Part shown: positions 1-8,024 of the stretch, in pieces
How positions within the stretch are numbered: the stretch's first letter is position 1
Layout: the number at the start of each line of letters is the position of its first letter
Assembly (NCBI GenBank): GCA_964541895.1
Contig: CAZISM010000163.1
Coordinates: 1 to 10,303, forward strand
DNA length: 10,303 bases
Direction of reading: 5' to 3'
From: CAZISM01 sp964541895
GTDB taxonomy: Bacteria > Zhuqueibacterota > Zhuqueibacteria > Residuimicrobiales > Residuimicrobiaceae
Notes under the pieces: model-generated
The model's input: the letters and a program-made list of their open reading frames with translations, nothing else
Database searches by the model: none
What the model was told of the DNA's origin: nothing
Made by a program: the position numbers and the translations under genes

Positions 1-144
1 TTTGCAGAAAACATCCGCATGCTCTCCTGGTTCGGAATCTGGGTCGCCTGGATGGAAGTGGTCGATCGCGACCAACACCTGGCCAGACGCGTCCGCGTTC
101 GCCCCGGAGCGCATCCCATCAGATCTATCGAGGTGCAGAGATGA
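1..144 (+). CDS. C-terminal 47 residues of an unidentified upstream protein (5' end outside window)
   Basis: Frame 1 is open from the first base to a TGA at 142-144, giving a 47-residue tail that ends in IRSIEVQR. The TGA overlaps the ATG of the next gene in an ATGA arrangement, typical of translationally coupled genes in one operon, so this is taken as the end of a real upstream gene rather than a chance frame. The tail has a tryptophan-rich stretch (LSWFGIWVAWMEVV) and then an arginine-rich segment. I do not recognise a family from this fragment. From its position it is probably another member of the glycan biosynthesis operon, but that is inference from context. A competing frame beginning at base 2 ends inside the glycosyltransferase gene and shows no family features. 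Confidence 0.6.
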   Translation, partial: FAENIRMLSWFGIWVAWMEVVDRDQHLARRVRVRPGAHPIRSIEVQR

Positions 145-977
145 GTTTCATCCCCAAAATAACGGTAATCACGCCTTCTTATAATCAGGGCGCTTTTATC
201 GAAGCGACGATCCGCAGCGTCCTCAATCAAGAGTACCCGAACCTGGAATATTTTATTCTCGATGGCGGCTCCACGGATAACACGGTGTCGGTGATCAAAA
301 AATATGCCCGCCACATCACCTACTGGCACAGCAAACCGGATCGCGGCCAGGCTGACGCAATCAATCAGGGATTAAAAATGGCCGGCGGCGATATACTGGC
401 CTGGTTGAATTCGGATGACCTCTATTCAGCCGATGCCTTTCACCTGGTGGCGGATTACAGCAGACATCACAAAGAGATCGGCTGCATGGTGGGCGATCTG
501 GGCTTTATTGACCGCAGCGGCCGCCCGCTCTATGTGCGCAAAGCGATCCCCTTTCACTTTAACACCGCCTTGTTCGGCGGCGCCGGCGTGCCGCAACCGG
601 CCACATTTTTCACCCGCACCGCCCTGCAGCAGAGCGGAGTGTTGAACGAATCACTGCACTATCTGCTGGATTACGAGTTCTTTCTGCGCATGCATGTGGC
701 CGGCGTGCAGTTCGGACTGGTCCGGCATAAGCTGGCCGACTTTCGTCTGCACGAAGAGAGCAAAACGGTGCGTGAGTACCAGCATCGTTTCTGGCTCGAT
801 CAGCAGGACATCATTCTTCAGCACCGGCCGTTCCCCTGGTGCCGTCCCCAGGATCGGCCGCGACTGTTTCGTTCGCTGCGCACGCTGTACCGGCTGCGCG
901 CTTTTGCGATACGATCTCTGATCCGCGGCGACTGGCAGCCGTTCCGGGTCACAACGATACGCAGAAAGGCGGCCTGA
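141..977 (+). CDS. Family 2 glycosyltransferase (GT-A fold)
   Basis: This 278-residue protein is predicted to transfer a sugar from a nucleotide-sugar donor to a growing surface glycan at the cytoplasmic face of the membrane. The N-terminal GT-A domain is clear: ITVITPSYNQG (7-17) is the first nucleotide-binding strand, LDGGSTDNT (40-48) is the classic GT2 aspartate motif, and LNSDDLY (89-95) carries the metal-binding DXD equivalent. A candidate acceptor-side region with DYEFFLRM lies in the second half. There is no transmembrane segment, so it should be soluble or peripheral. The start overlaps the upstream stop (ATGA) and has a GAGGTG ribosome binding site at 129-134. The next gene begins one base after its stop. 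The sugar specificity cannot be read from the sequence. Confidence 0.93.
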   Translation: MSFIPKITVITPSYNQGAFIEATIRSVLNQEYPNLEYFILDGGSTDNTVSVIKKYARHITYWHSKPDRGQADAINQGLKMAGGDILAWLNSDDLYSADAFHLVADYSRHHKEIGCMVGDLGFIDRSGRPLYVRKAIPFHFNTALFGGAGVPQPATFFTRTALQQSGVLNESLHYLLDYEFFLRMHVAGVQFGLVRHKLADFRLHEESKTVREYQHRFWLDQQDIILQHRPFPWCRPQDRPRLFRSLRTLYRLRAFAIRSLIRGDWQPFRVTTIRRKAA

Positions 978-978
978 T

Positions 979-1992
979 ATGCGCATTCTGCTTGTGGGCG
1001 ACCTGACCAGCCCCATCGATGAGGGCTTGAAAAAAATCGCCTGGTCTCTGCACAGCCGGCTGGCGCAACGGCATGAGGTTCGTTGCCTGGCACCGCGGGA
1101 TCTGGTCCGCTTTCGCAAACAAAAAGAGGTGCAGGCGTTCCGCCCTGATATCATTCACTATGTGCCGGGTCCCAGCATCCGCAGTTTTTTGCTGCTGGCC
1201 TACACCCGCAAGCGCATCGGCGGCGAGGTGAAAACCGTGCTGTCGGCGACACGGCCGGATGTGGCAAAATGGCAAAAACGTCTCCTGCGTCGATTCAAGC
1301 CGGACCTGGTGTTCAGCCAGTCCGCTGCCTTTGAAGGCAGCCTGAAGGACCTGGGCATTCCAGCCGCTTTTTTGCCCAACGGCGTGGACCGCAAGATCTT
1401 TCATCCGGTATCGGCAGAACAAAAAAGCAGGCTGCGCAGCGAATTGGGCTGGCCTGCCGATAAACCCATCGCCCTGCACGTAGGTCATTTGCGCAAAAGC
1501 CGGCAACTGGATTCGTTCATGCGGCTGCAGCAACAGGGCCGGTTTCAGTGCGTCATCGTGGGCAGCACCTCTACCAAAAAAGAAAAACCAGTCGTCGAAC
1601 GGCTGCGCCAGGCCGGATGCGTGGTTATGGACCGCTATATCGCCGACATCGCCGCCGTCTATCAGGCGGCGGATGTCTATCTGTTCACACTCACGGATCC
1701 GGATGTCGATGCCGGGACGATGTGGAAAAACCGCAAAGGTGCGGTGGACATGCCTTTGTCGGTGCTGGAGGCGCAGGCGTGCGGCTTGCCGGTGATCACG
1801 ACCCGGTTCGGCGCTCTGCCTCGCTTCTTCACATCCGATCCCTCCGTCCAGTTCAGCGAAGAACCGGCCCGGCACCTCGAACAGGCCCCGCTGGCATTCG
1901 TAACAGCAGAAACAAAACAGGTAGTGCCGGACTGGCAGGACATCACCCGCGAACTCGTACAGATCTATGAAAAATTGATGGCACAACGATGA
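979..1992 (+). CDS. Family 4-like glycosyltransferase (GT-B fold)
   Basis: This 337-residue protein is predicted to be a retaining GT-B glycosyltransferase working on the same glycan as its neighbours. The N-terminal Rossmann half opens with MRILLVGDLTSP. The linker carries FLPNGVD (131-137), typical of GT4 enzymes. The C-terminal donor-binding half has HVGHLRKSR (167-175) and MPLSVLEAQACGLPVITT (258-275), corresponding to the family's EX7E region. Here a methionine-proline replaces the usual first acidic residue, while the second glutamate is kept. The protein is rather short for GT4, and the N-terminal domain looks compact. It starts one base after the GT2 stop, with AAAGGCGG upstream, and its stop overlaps the next ATG in ATGA form. 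Donor and acceptor are unknown. Confidence 0.88.
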   Translation: MRILLVGDLTSPIDEGLKKIAWSLHSRLAQRHEVRCLAPRDLVRFRKQKEVQAFRPDIIHYVPGPSIRSFLLLAYTRKRIGGEVKTVLSATRPDVAKWQKRLLRRFKPDLVFSQSAAFEGSLKDLGIPAAFLPNGVDRKIFHPVSAEQKSRLRSELGWPADKPIALHVGHLRKSRQLDSFMRLQQQGRFQCVIVGSTSTKKEKPVVERLRQAGCVVMDRYIADIAAVYQAADVYLFTLTDPDVDAGTMWKNRKGAVDMPLSVLEAQACGLPVITTRFGALPRFFTSDPSVQFSEEPARHLEQAPLAFVTAETKQVVPDWQDITRELVQIYEKLMAQR

Positions 1993-2708
1993 CAAAAAAA
2001 ACACGCTTGCTGTATTGCACCGGGGTGGACGGCTGCGGCAAAACAACGCTGGCGCTGAAACTCGCCGAGCGGCTGCGGGAGAACAACTATGTGTATGTAT
2101 ACGGCCAATACATACCTTTTTTGCTCAAGCCGGTAAAATGGCTGGCCCGCACGTTCTTTCTCAAACATGAAAACGAATGGCATGACTATGGCCGCTACAT
2201 GCAGAAAAAAAAGAGGGCCTCCGGACGCCATGGCCGGCTGGCGCGCGTCTACGCCGCCTGCTGGATCCTCGACTATTCGCTGCAACTGGCTGCCAAGCTG
2301 TTCAAACCGCTCTGCACCGGCAAATCCATCATCATGGACCGATACTATTTCGACACCGCGGTGAACCTGGCCATCCTGCAGGGTCTGCATCCCGTGGAGA
2401 CGACCGGCGTCATCAGGAGCATGATGCGGATCTTTCCCGAACCGTCTCTAGCCATCTACCTCTATGTGCCGGAAGAGGTGGCCTTTGTCCGCAAAGACGA
2501 TATTCAGGCGCTGGAGTATCTCAGCGAACGGCAGGTCTATTACCAGGAACTGGCCGGTCAATACGACTGGTTTACCATCGACGGCACGCAAGCGCCCCAG
2601 GAAGTATTGGACGATGCGTTATTTCTGATCGCACAACTGGACTCAACCCTACAGACCGGAATCCATGAAACCAGAGTACAACAGAATTCTCTTTGTGCAT
2701 GCCAATAA
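1989..2708 (+). CDS. Thymidylate-kinase-like P-loop kinase of a glycan cluster
   Basis: This 239-residue protein has the thymidylate kinase fold signature: Walker A TGVDGCGKTT (11-20), a DRYYFD motif (117-122) equivalent to the DR(Y/H) substrate-binding motif, and a C-terminal RKDD-containing region (168-171) in the place of the LID. The residue before the P-loop glycine is threonine, whereas housekeeping Tmk usually has glutamate or aspartate there. An insertion rich in basic and aromatic residues (about 45-85) precedes the DRYYFD region. These features and its place between two glycosyltransferases suggest a divergent paralogue, not the dTMP kinase of DNA metabolism. Such kinase-like proteins occur in polysaccharide clusters with substrates mostly untested. 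It may phosphorylate a sugar, a glycan end or a nucleotide precursor; this is inference. It overlaps the next gene by 44 bases. Confidence 0.82.
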   Translation: MTKKTRLLYCTGVDGCGKTTLALKLAERLRENNYVYVYGQYIPFLLKPVKWLARTFFLKHENEWHDYGRYMQKKKRASGRHGRLARVYAACWILDYSLQLAAKLFKPLCTGKSIIMDRYYFDTAVNLAILQGLHPVETTGVIRSMMRIFPEPSLAIYLYVPEEVAFVRKDDIQALEYLSERQVYYQELAGQYDWFTIDGTQAPQEVLDDALFLIAQLDSTLQTGIHETRVQQNSLCACQ

Positions 2709-3885
2709 CGACGAAGTCGGCGGCGCCGATTACTGTCTGTTTAAAATGGTCTATGAAGTACAGCGAGCCGGCTTGCAGCCATTGGTGCTGTTGCGCCGGC
2801 ATACGGACATTGCTTTAAAGTATGAACAGCACGGTATTCCCGTGCTGGTGCGGCCGATCGTGCGTCTGCAGAAAAAAGCGGGCATAGGCCGTTTGCTGCT
2901 CCTGCCCTGGCAGTTGCTCAGGACCGTTGGCATCATCGTCCGGCTCATTCATCGGGAAAACATTCATTGCCTGCATAGCAACGATCTGCTGGACGTGGCA
3001 GCCAATGTGGCGGCAAAAATAGCCGGCATTCCCTCGCTGCAGCATATCCGCATGATCGTAAGCAGGCCGCAATGGCTGCAGCGCCTGCTTTCCGGATTAG
3101 CCCTGTTGTTCAGCGATCGCATACTCTGCGTCTCGGACGGCGTCCGCCGCTACATGTTTGCCAAACCATCCGACAACGTCATGATTCTCTACGACTGGCT
3201 GGACATGAAACTGGTGGGGCATCTGCAGAACGGCCGTTCGTTCCGCCACGAACTGGGCCTCACAGCAGGAGACAAACTGGTGGGGTGCGTCGGCCGGCTG
3301 GAGGAGTGGAAAGGGCAGCATCTGTTTCTGCAGGCCGCGGATCTCATGACCCGTGAGGATCCCGGCGTTCATTTCGTCGTCATCGGCGGCCCGACCGCCG
3401 GCAAGGAAGCGTATGCAGAACGGCTGGCCGGCCAACAGGCAGCGGCGGCCGGCCGCAGCCGGATCCATCTGCTCGGACATCGTCACGATGTGGCCGCCAT
3501 CATGAAAGAGCTGGATGTGCTGGTGCACAGCTCGATTCTGCCCGACCCGTTGCCGGGCGTGGTGATGGAAGGCATGACCTGCGGCACCCTGGTCGTTGGC
3601 GCCGCCGACGGCGGCGTTCCCGAACAGATCAGCGACGGGCGTAACGGCTTTCTTTACAGGCCAGGGGATGTGGCAGACATGGTTCGTGCTATTCAAAAAG
3701 CCCTGCTGGAACCGAACCGCGAAGCTCTGGTGCAGCAGGCCGGGAATGATGCCCGACATCGCTTTGATAAACAATATATTATGAAACAGCTGCTGGAGGT
3801 CTATCGCGCCGTGTGCGAACCTGCCGGCTCGAACAGATCCGAATCGTTTCGCATAAATCATACGGAGGTATTGAACGATGATTGA
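2665..3885 (+). CDS. Family 4 glycosyltransferase (GT-B fold)
   Basis: This 406-residue protein is of normal GT4 length and is predicted to extend the operon's glycan from a nucleotide-sugar donor. The N-terminal domain begins ILFVHANNDEVGGADYCL (8-25), the glycine-rich acceptor-side loop typical of GT4. The central segment ILCVSDGVRRYM (153-164) is also typical. In the C-terminal domain GCVGRLEEWKGQ (207-218) and PLPGVVMEGMTCGTLVVG (295-312) are the donor-binding motifs, followed by GGVPEQISDGRNGFL. The ATG at 2665 is chosen because the first core strand begins at residue 7 and no other start lies between. This makes a 44-base overlap with the kinase-like gene. A hydrophobic stretch (about 76-95) may help membrane association. 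Its stop overlaps the next gene by 8 bases. Confidence 0.92.
   Translation: MKPEYNRILFVHANNDEVGGADYCLFKMVYEVQRAGLQPLVLLRRHTDIALKYEQHGIPVLVRPIVRLQKKAGIGRLLLLPWQLLRTVGIIVRLIHRENIHCLHSNDLLDVAANVAAKIAGIPSLQHIRMIVSRPQWLQRLLSGLALLFSDRILCVSDGVRRYMFAKPSDNVMILYDWLDMKLVGHLQNGRSFRHELGLTAGDKLVGCVGRLEEWKGQHLFLQAADLMTREDPGVHFVVIGGPTAGKEAYAERLAGQQAAAAGRSRIHLLGHRHDVAAIMKELDVLVHSSILPDPLPGVVMEGMTCGTLVVGAADGGVPEQISDGRNGFLYRPGDVADMVRAIQKALLEPNREALVQQAGNDARHRFDKQYIMKQLLEVYRAVCEPAGSNRSESFRINHTEVLNDD
3864..3869 (+). promoter_or_regulatory. Strong ribosome binding site inside the end of the GT4 gene
   Basis: GGAGGT lies nine bases upstream of the ATG at 3878, within the last codons of the preceding glycosyltransferase gene. 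It is the best Shine-Dalgarno match in the operon and fixes the start of the nucleotidyltransferase-like gene. It also suggests that this gene can be initiated independently of coupling. Confidence 0.75.
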
Positions 3886-5094
3886 CCTCATTAGCCTGCT
3901 GGGAAGCCCCTTTGCAGCACCGACGGCTGCGCCGCCGGACGACCAGACGCTGCTGGAGCTGTACGACGACGCTTTCACCGATCGGGTGGCGCTGCTGCTG
4001 CTCAGCAAATACCGCCGGCCGGGATGGGCGCCGGCCCTGGAAAAAAAATATCAGACCCTGGAATCGCGACGCATCCTGACTCTGGACGTTCTCGCCCGCG
4101 TCGCCGGCGTGCTCAACGAACTGGATCCGGAACACTATATCGTTTTCAAATCCATCAAGCCGTACCCGGCGACGCCGAACGACACTGACATCATTTTCAT
4201 GGGTGACAAGCAGGCCTATGAACGGGCCTACGACCACCTGCTGCGGGCAGGATATATCTTTCACGAATGGGCGCCGCAGCAGAGAACACTGTATGATCCG
4301 CGCGGCAAGGATAAAATCGGCAAGGGTAAAAAGGGCGGCACCTATTATATCGATCTCTATCAGGAAATTTCCACCGACTATTTCGCCTATCTGAACAAGC
4401 ACAGCCTGGCCGGACACGTCGTCGTCCGCTCCATCAACAACATCAACGTGCGCCTGTTGCGACCCGAACCGGAACTGGCCATCGTTCTCTATCACAGCGT
4501 GTTCCCGGAACGCACCTATCAGCTGGAACACTTTTATGTGCCGCTGTATTATCTGGCAGCGCCGGATTTTGATGTAGAGCTGTTTATCCGCTTTGTCAAC
4601 CTAAATAAAATGAACTATGCCGTTGTTTCAAGTTTAGAGATCACCGCTTCGCTGCATCGCCGCTTTTTCGGCTTTGTGCCGGCGCTGTTGCAGACGATCC
4701 TGGATCTGTTGGGGCGCAATCAGCGCGAACAGCGCCTGTTCGCGGCCAGACAAAACACACCTTATATGTTTTCGCCCAAAACGTTCTGGCAGACNNNNNN
4801 NNNNNNNNNNNNNNNNNNNNNNNNNNNNNNNNNNNNNNNNNNNNNNNNNNNNNNNNNNNNNNNNNNNNNNNNNNNNNNNNNNNNNNNNNNNNNNTCGCGG
4901 CCAGACAAAACACACCTTATATGTTTTCGCCCAAAACGTTCTGGCAGACGTTTTTATATCGCAGCATGGAACCATACAGCTTTAAATCGCTGATGGTGCA
5001 GGGCGGCATGATGCTGAATCCCAGGTTTGCGCTGGACGTAATGAACTCGATCCGCCATCGTATGAGCGAAAAAGGGACGTATCATCTGGAGTAA
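3878..5094 (+). CDS. Nucleotidyltransferase-fold protein of a glycan cluster (interrupted by an artificial 100-N gap)
   Basis: The reading frame starts at 3878 and runs to the N gap. After the gap it resumes in another frame and ends with TAA at 5092-5094. The 55 bases before the gap (4740-4794) are repeated exactly after it (4895-4949). Counting them once and removing the N leaves 1062 bases, an intact 353-residue protein. The segment PYPATPNDTDIIF (95-107) has the D-x-D arrangement of DNA polymerase beta-type nucleotidyltransferases (D102, D104), and YYIDLYQEIS (156-165) supplies a likely third carboxylate (D159). It resembles the poorly characterised NTP_transf_5-type proteins found in polysaccharide clusters. 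It may transfer a nucleotidyl or related group to a glycan or sugar, but no substrate can be named. The next gene starts two bases after the stop. Confidence 0.72.
4740..4949. other. Scaffold gap: 100 N between two copies of the same 55 bases
   Basis: Positions 4795-4894 are exactly 100 N. The 55 bases at 4740-4794 recur without a mismatch at 4895-4949, directly touching the N run. This is what is seen when two contigs that overlap by one assembly k-mer are joined with a fixed-length spacer. Removing 155 bases, which is not a multiple of three, restores the frame of the surrounding gene. The apparent frameshift is therefore an artefact. Confidence 0.93.
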
Positions 5095-5096
5095 CT

Positions 5097-5726
5097 ATGA
5101 GACCGAATTCTTCCCCCGACATTATCGACCTGGATTTTGCAGCTCTTGAAATGCATCTCATCGCACTGGCGGAAAAAATCCGCCGTAGCGATTTCAGGCC
5201 CGAACATATTCTCTACATCGAGCGGGCCGGTCTGTACTGCGCGCACACCCTGGCGCGCCATCTGAACATTTCCGCCAGCGGCATTCAGGCGCAGCGCAGC
5301 GCCAATATCCTGAAAGAAAAAAGCCGGTTCATCCTGCGCCGCATGCCGCGCGCGCTCTCCCATGCGCTGCGCAAACTGGAAATCGTCAGCGGTCTGCACA
5401 ACAGAAACAGCGAACGGCAGATTTCGTTCCGGGGCCAGGAACCACCCCGGGACCGGAACCTGCTGATCCTGGACGACGCTCTGGACACCGGCTACAGTAT
5501 CCTTGCCGTGCACCGGCATCTGCTGCACCTGGGCTATGATCCTGCCAGGATCAAAACCGCCGTGCTCACCATCACCGGCCGACAGACCATGATGCAACCG
5601 GATTTTTTTCTCTTCGACCGGACCATCGTCACCTTTCCCTGGTCGTACGATTCCGTCGTCTTTGAGAAAGCCCGGCAGCAGTACCATACCTTTCAAAAAG
5701 AAATACAGGAATTCTGCCATGCCTGA
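5097..5726 (+). CDS. Phosphoribosyltransferase-like protein, candidate PRPP-dependent glycan transferase
   Basis: This 209-residue protein looks like a type I phosphoribosyltransferase. LLILDDALDTGYSI (122-135) is the PRPP-binding loop with the two acidic residues and the TG turn. ILYIERAGLYCAHTLARHL (38-56) matches the strand-loop-helix usually written with RGG, here RAG. VTFPWS (178-183) resembles the FPWE close of xanthine/hypoxanthine-type enzymes, with serine for glutamate. PRPP binding is therefore well supported. The acceptor is not: a purine salvage role is possible, but the gene sits in a glycan operon and overlaps a HAD phosphatase by 8 bases. This fits transfer of 5-phosphoribose to a glycan or lipid carrier followed by dephosphorylation (inference). 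An insert from about 75 to 118, rich in basic residues, could form the acceptor site. GGAG overlapping the preceding stop serves as ribosome binding site. Confidence 0.8.
   Translation: MRPNSSPDIIDLDFAALEMHLIALAEKIRRSDFRPEHILYIERAGLYCAHTLARHLNISASGIQAQRSANILKEKSRFILRRMPRALSHALRKLEIVSGLHNRNSERQISFRGQEPPRDRNLLILDDALDTGYSILAVHRHLLHLGYDPARIKTAVLTITGRQTMMQPDFFLFDRTIVTFPWSYDSVVFEKARQQYHTFQKEIQEFCHA
5707..5710 (+). promoter_or_regulatory. Ribosome binding site deciding the start of the HAD phosphatase gene
   Basis: AGGA lies eight bases before the ATG at 5719. The frame is open further upstream to an ATG at 5662, but that extension is rich in lysine and proline, lies inside the phosphoribosyltransferase gene and precedes no conserved motif. 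The 5719 start puts the catalytic DLDQT at residues 13-17, as expected for this family. Confidence 0.6.
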
Positions 5727-6444
5727 CACAAAAAACAGAGCCCTGGCCATCTTTGACCTGGATCAAACCCTGCTCTACGGCGATTCGTTCAGGTTGTTTA
5801 TCTGGTACTATTACGCCCATCACACACCAGGGTATCTCTATATCCCGATCCTGGCGGTTGTGTACCTGCTGCGCAAAACCAGACTCATCTCTCTGCAGCG
5901 GGCTAAAGAGCTGTGCCTGATCGGCCTCAAAGGTATGGATCGCGATGCCATCGACAAAGTGGGCAAAGCTTTTTTTAACGACGTTCTCAAAAATCGCTTC
6001 AGCTACAAGGCGATCGATCGCGTGCTCTGGCACCGCTCGCGGCGGGATCTGCTCTACCTGGCGACCGCTTCGCCGGACGTTTACATCAAACCGATCGTGC
6101 AGTGGCTGCAGATGGACGGATATGTGGCTTCGGAATTGCATTATCGCAACGAACGCTTCAGCGGCCATTTCACCGGCGCCGATTGTCTGGGCGAGGAAAA
6201 ACTGCGGCGATTACGGCAGCGATTGCCGGATGCGCCCTGGCTGCACAGCTATGCCTATTCCGACAGCCTCTCGGATCAACCCTTGCTGCATGCGGTCAAA
6301 TACGGCATCATCACCTCTGATACGGAAAAGCACACCCGTCAGGCCCATCGCTTCGGCTGGATGGTCACCGATTTCGCCAGGGATGACACGCTGCGGCGGC
6401 GGCTGGAGCGTGCGCTCTGGCCGACGCACATGGCCAACCACTAG
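5719..6444 (+). CDS. HAD-IB family phosphatase, last gene of the glycan operon
   Basis: This 241-residue protein carries all four HAD motifs: FDLDQT (12-17; nucleophile D13, acid/base D15), TAS (116-118), the motif III lysine in GEEKLRRL (K161), and YSDSLSDQPLL (180-190) with two aspartates. Between motifs I and II lies a helical cap, as in the HAD-IB (phosphoserine phosphatase/PgpC-like) group. It includes a long aromatic-hydrophobic stretch (about 25-51) that may bind the membrane or a lipid. The enzyme should remove a phosphate via a phospho-aspartate. Its 8-base overlap with the phosphoribosyltransferase gene suggests that the two work in sequence, for example by taking the 5-phosphate off a newly added ribose; that is inference. 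Other possible substrates are a sugar phosphate or a lipid phosphate. The product ends in TAG, 81 bases from the convergent glpK stop. Confidence 0.85.
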   Translation: MPDTKNRALAIFDLDQTLLYGDSFRLFIWYYYAHHTPGYLYIPILAVVYLLRKTRLISLQRAKELCLIGLKGMDRDAIDKVGKAFFNDVLKNRFSYKAIDRVLWHRSRRDLLYLATASPDVYIKPIVQWLQMDGYVASELHYRNERFSGHFTGADCLGEEKLRRLRQRLPDAPWLHSYAYSDSLSDQPLLHAVKYGIITSDTEKHTRQAHRFGWMVTDFARDDTLRRRLERALWPTHMANH

Positions 6445-6450
6445 ATATAA

Positions 6451-6499
6451 AATAAAAAAACGGATGGCGTCGAACACTTGGAGCGTCGACACCATCCGT
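6451..6499 (-). terminator. Rho-independent terminator of the glpFK operon
   Basis: The arms at 6460-6473 and 6486-6499 pair over 14 positions with one C-A mismatch around a 12-base loop (outer stem ACGGATGG/CCATCCGT). Read on the minus strand, the hairpin is followed at once by TTTTTTTATTTTA, a classic U-tract. On the plus strand it is followed by GTATAATC, so it is not a canonical terminator for the glycan operon, although the hairpin may still slow the opposing polymerase. It lies 27 bases past the glpK stop. Confidence 0.88.
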
Positions 6500-6525
6500 G
6501 TATAATCAACGGTGTTGTTCGGGGA

Positions 6526-8010
<1,485 letters not shown>

Positions 8011-8018
8011 GTTCAGGT

Positions 8019-8024
8019 CTCCTG
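8019..8024 (-). promoter_or_regulatory. Ribosome binding site of glpK
   Basis: On the minus strand CAGGAG directly follows the glpF stop codon and lies eight bases before the glpK ATG. The short spacing shows that the two genes share a transcript. Confidence 0.7.

Noticed and set aside
949..2046. 365-residue minus-strand open frame
   Set aside because: It is antisense to the GT4-like gene and spans two gene junctions. Its translation is rich in His, Gln, Arg and Cys, as expected of a shadow frame.
4740..4949. A true tandem duplication or short mobile repeat around the N run
   Set aside because: The copies end exactly at the N run on both sides, and the same 55-base length is seen at the second gap. 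A biological duplication would not give this twice.
5662..5718. Upstream ATG that would extend the HAD protein by 19 residues
   Set aside because: The extension lies within the phosphoribosyltransferase gene and contains no conserved residue. The ATG at 5719 has a well-placed AGGA.
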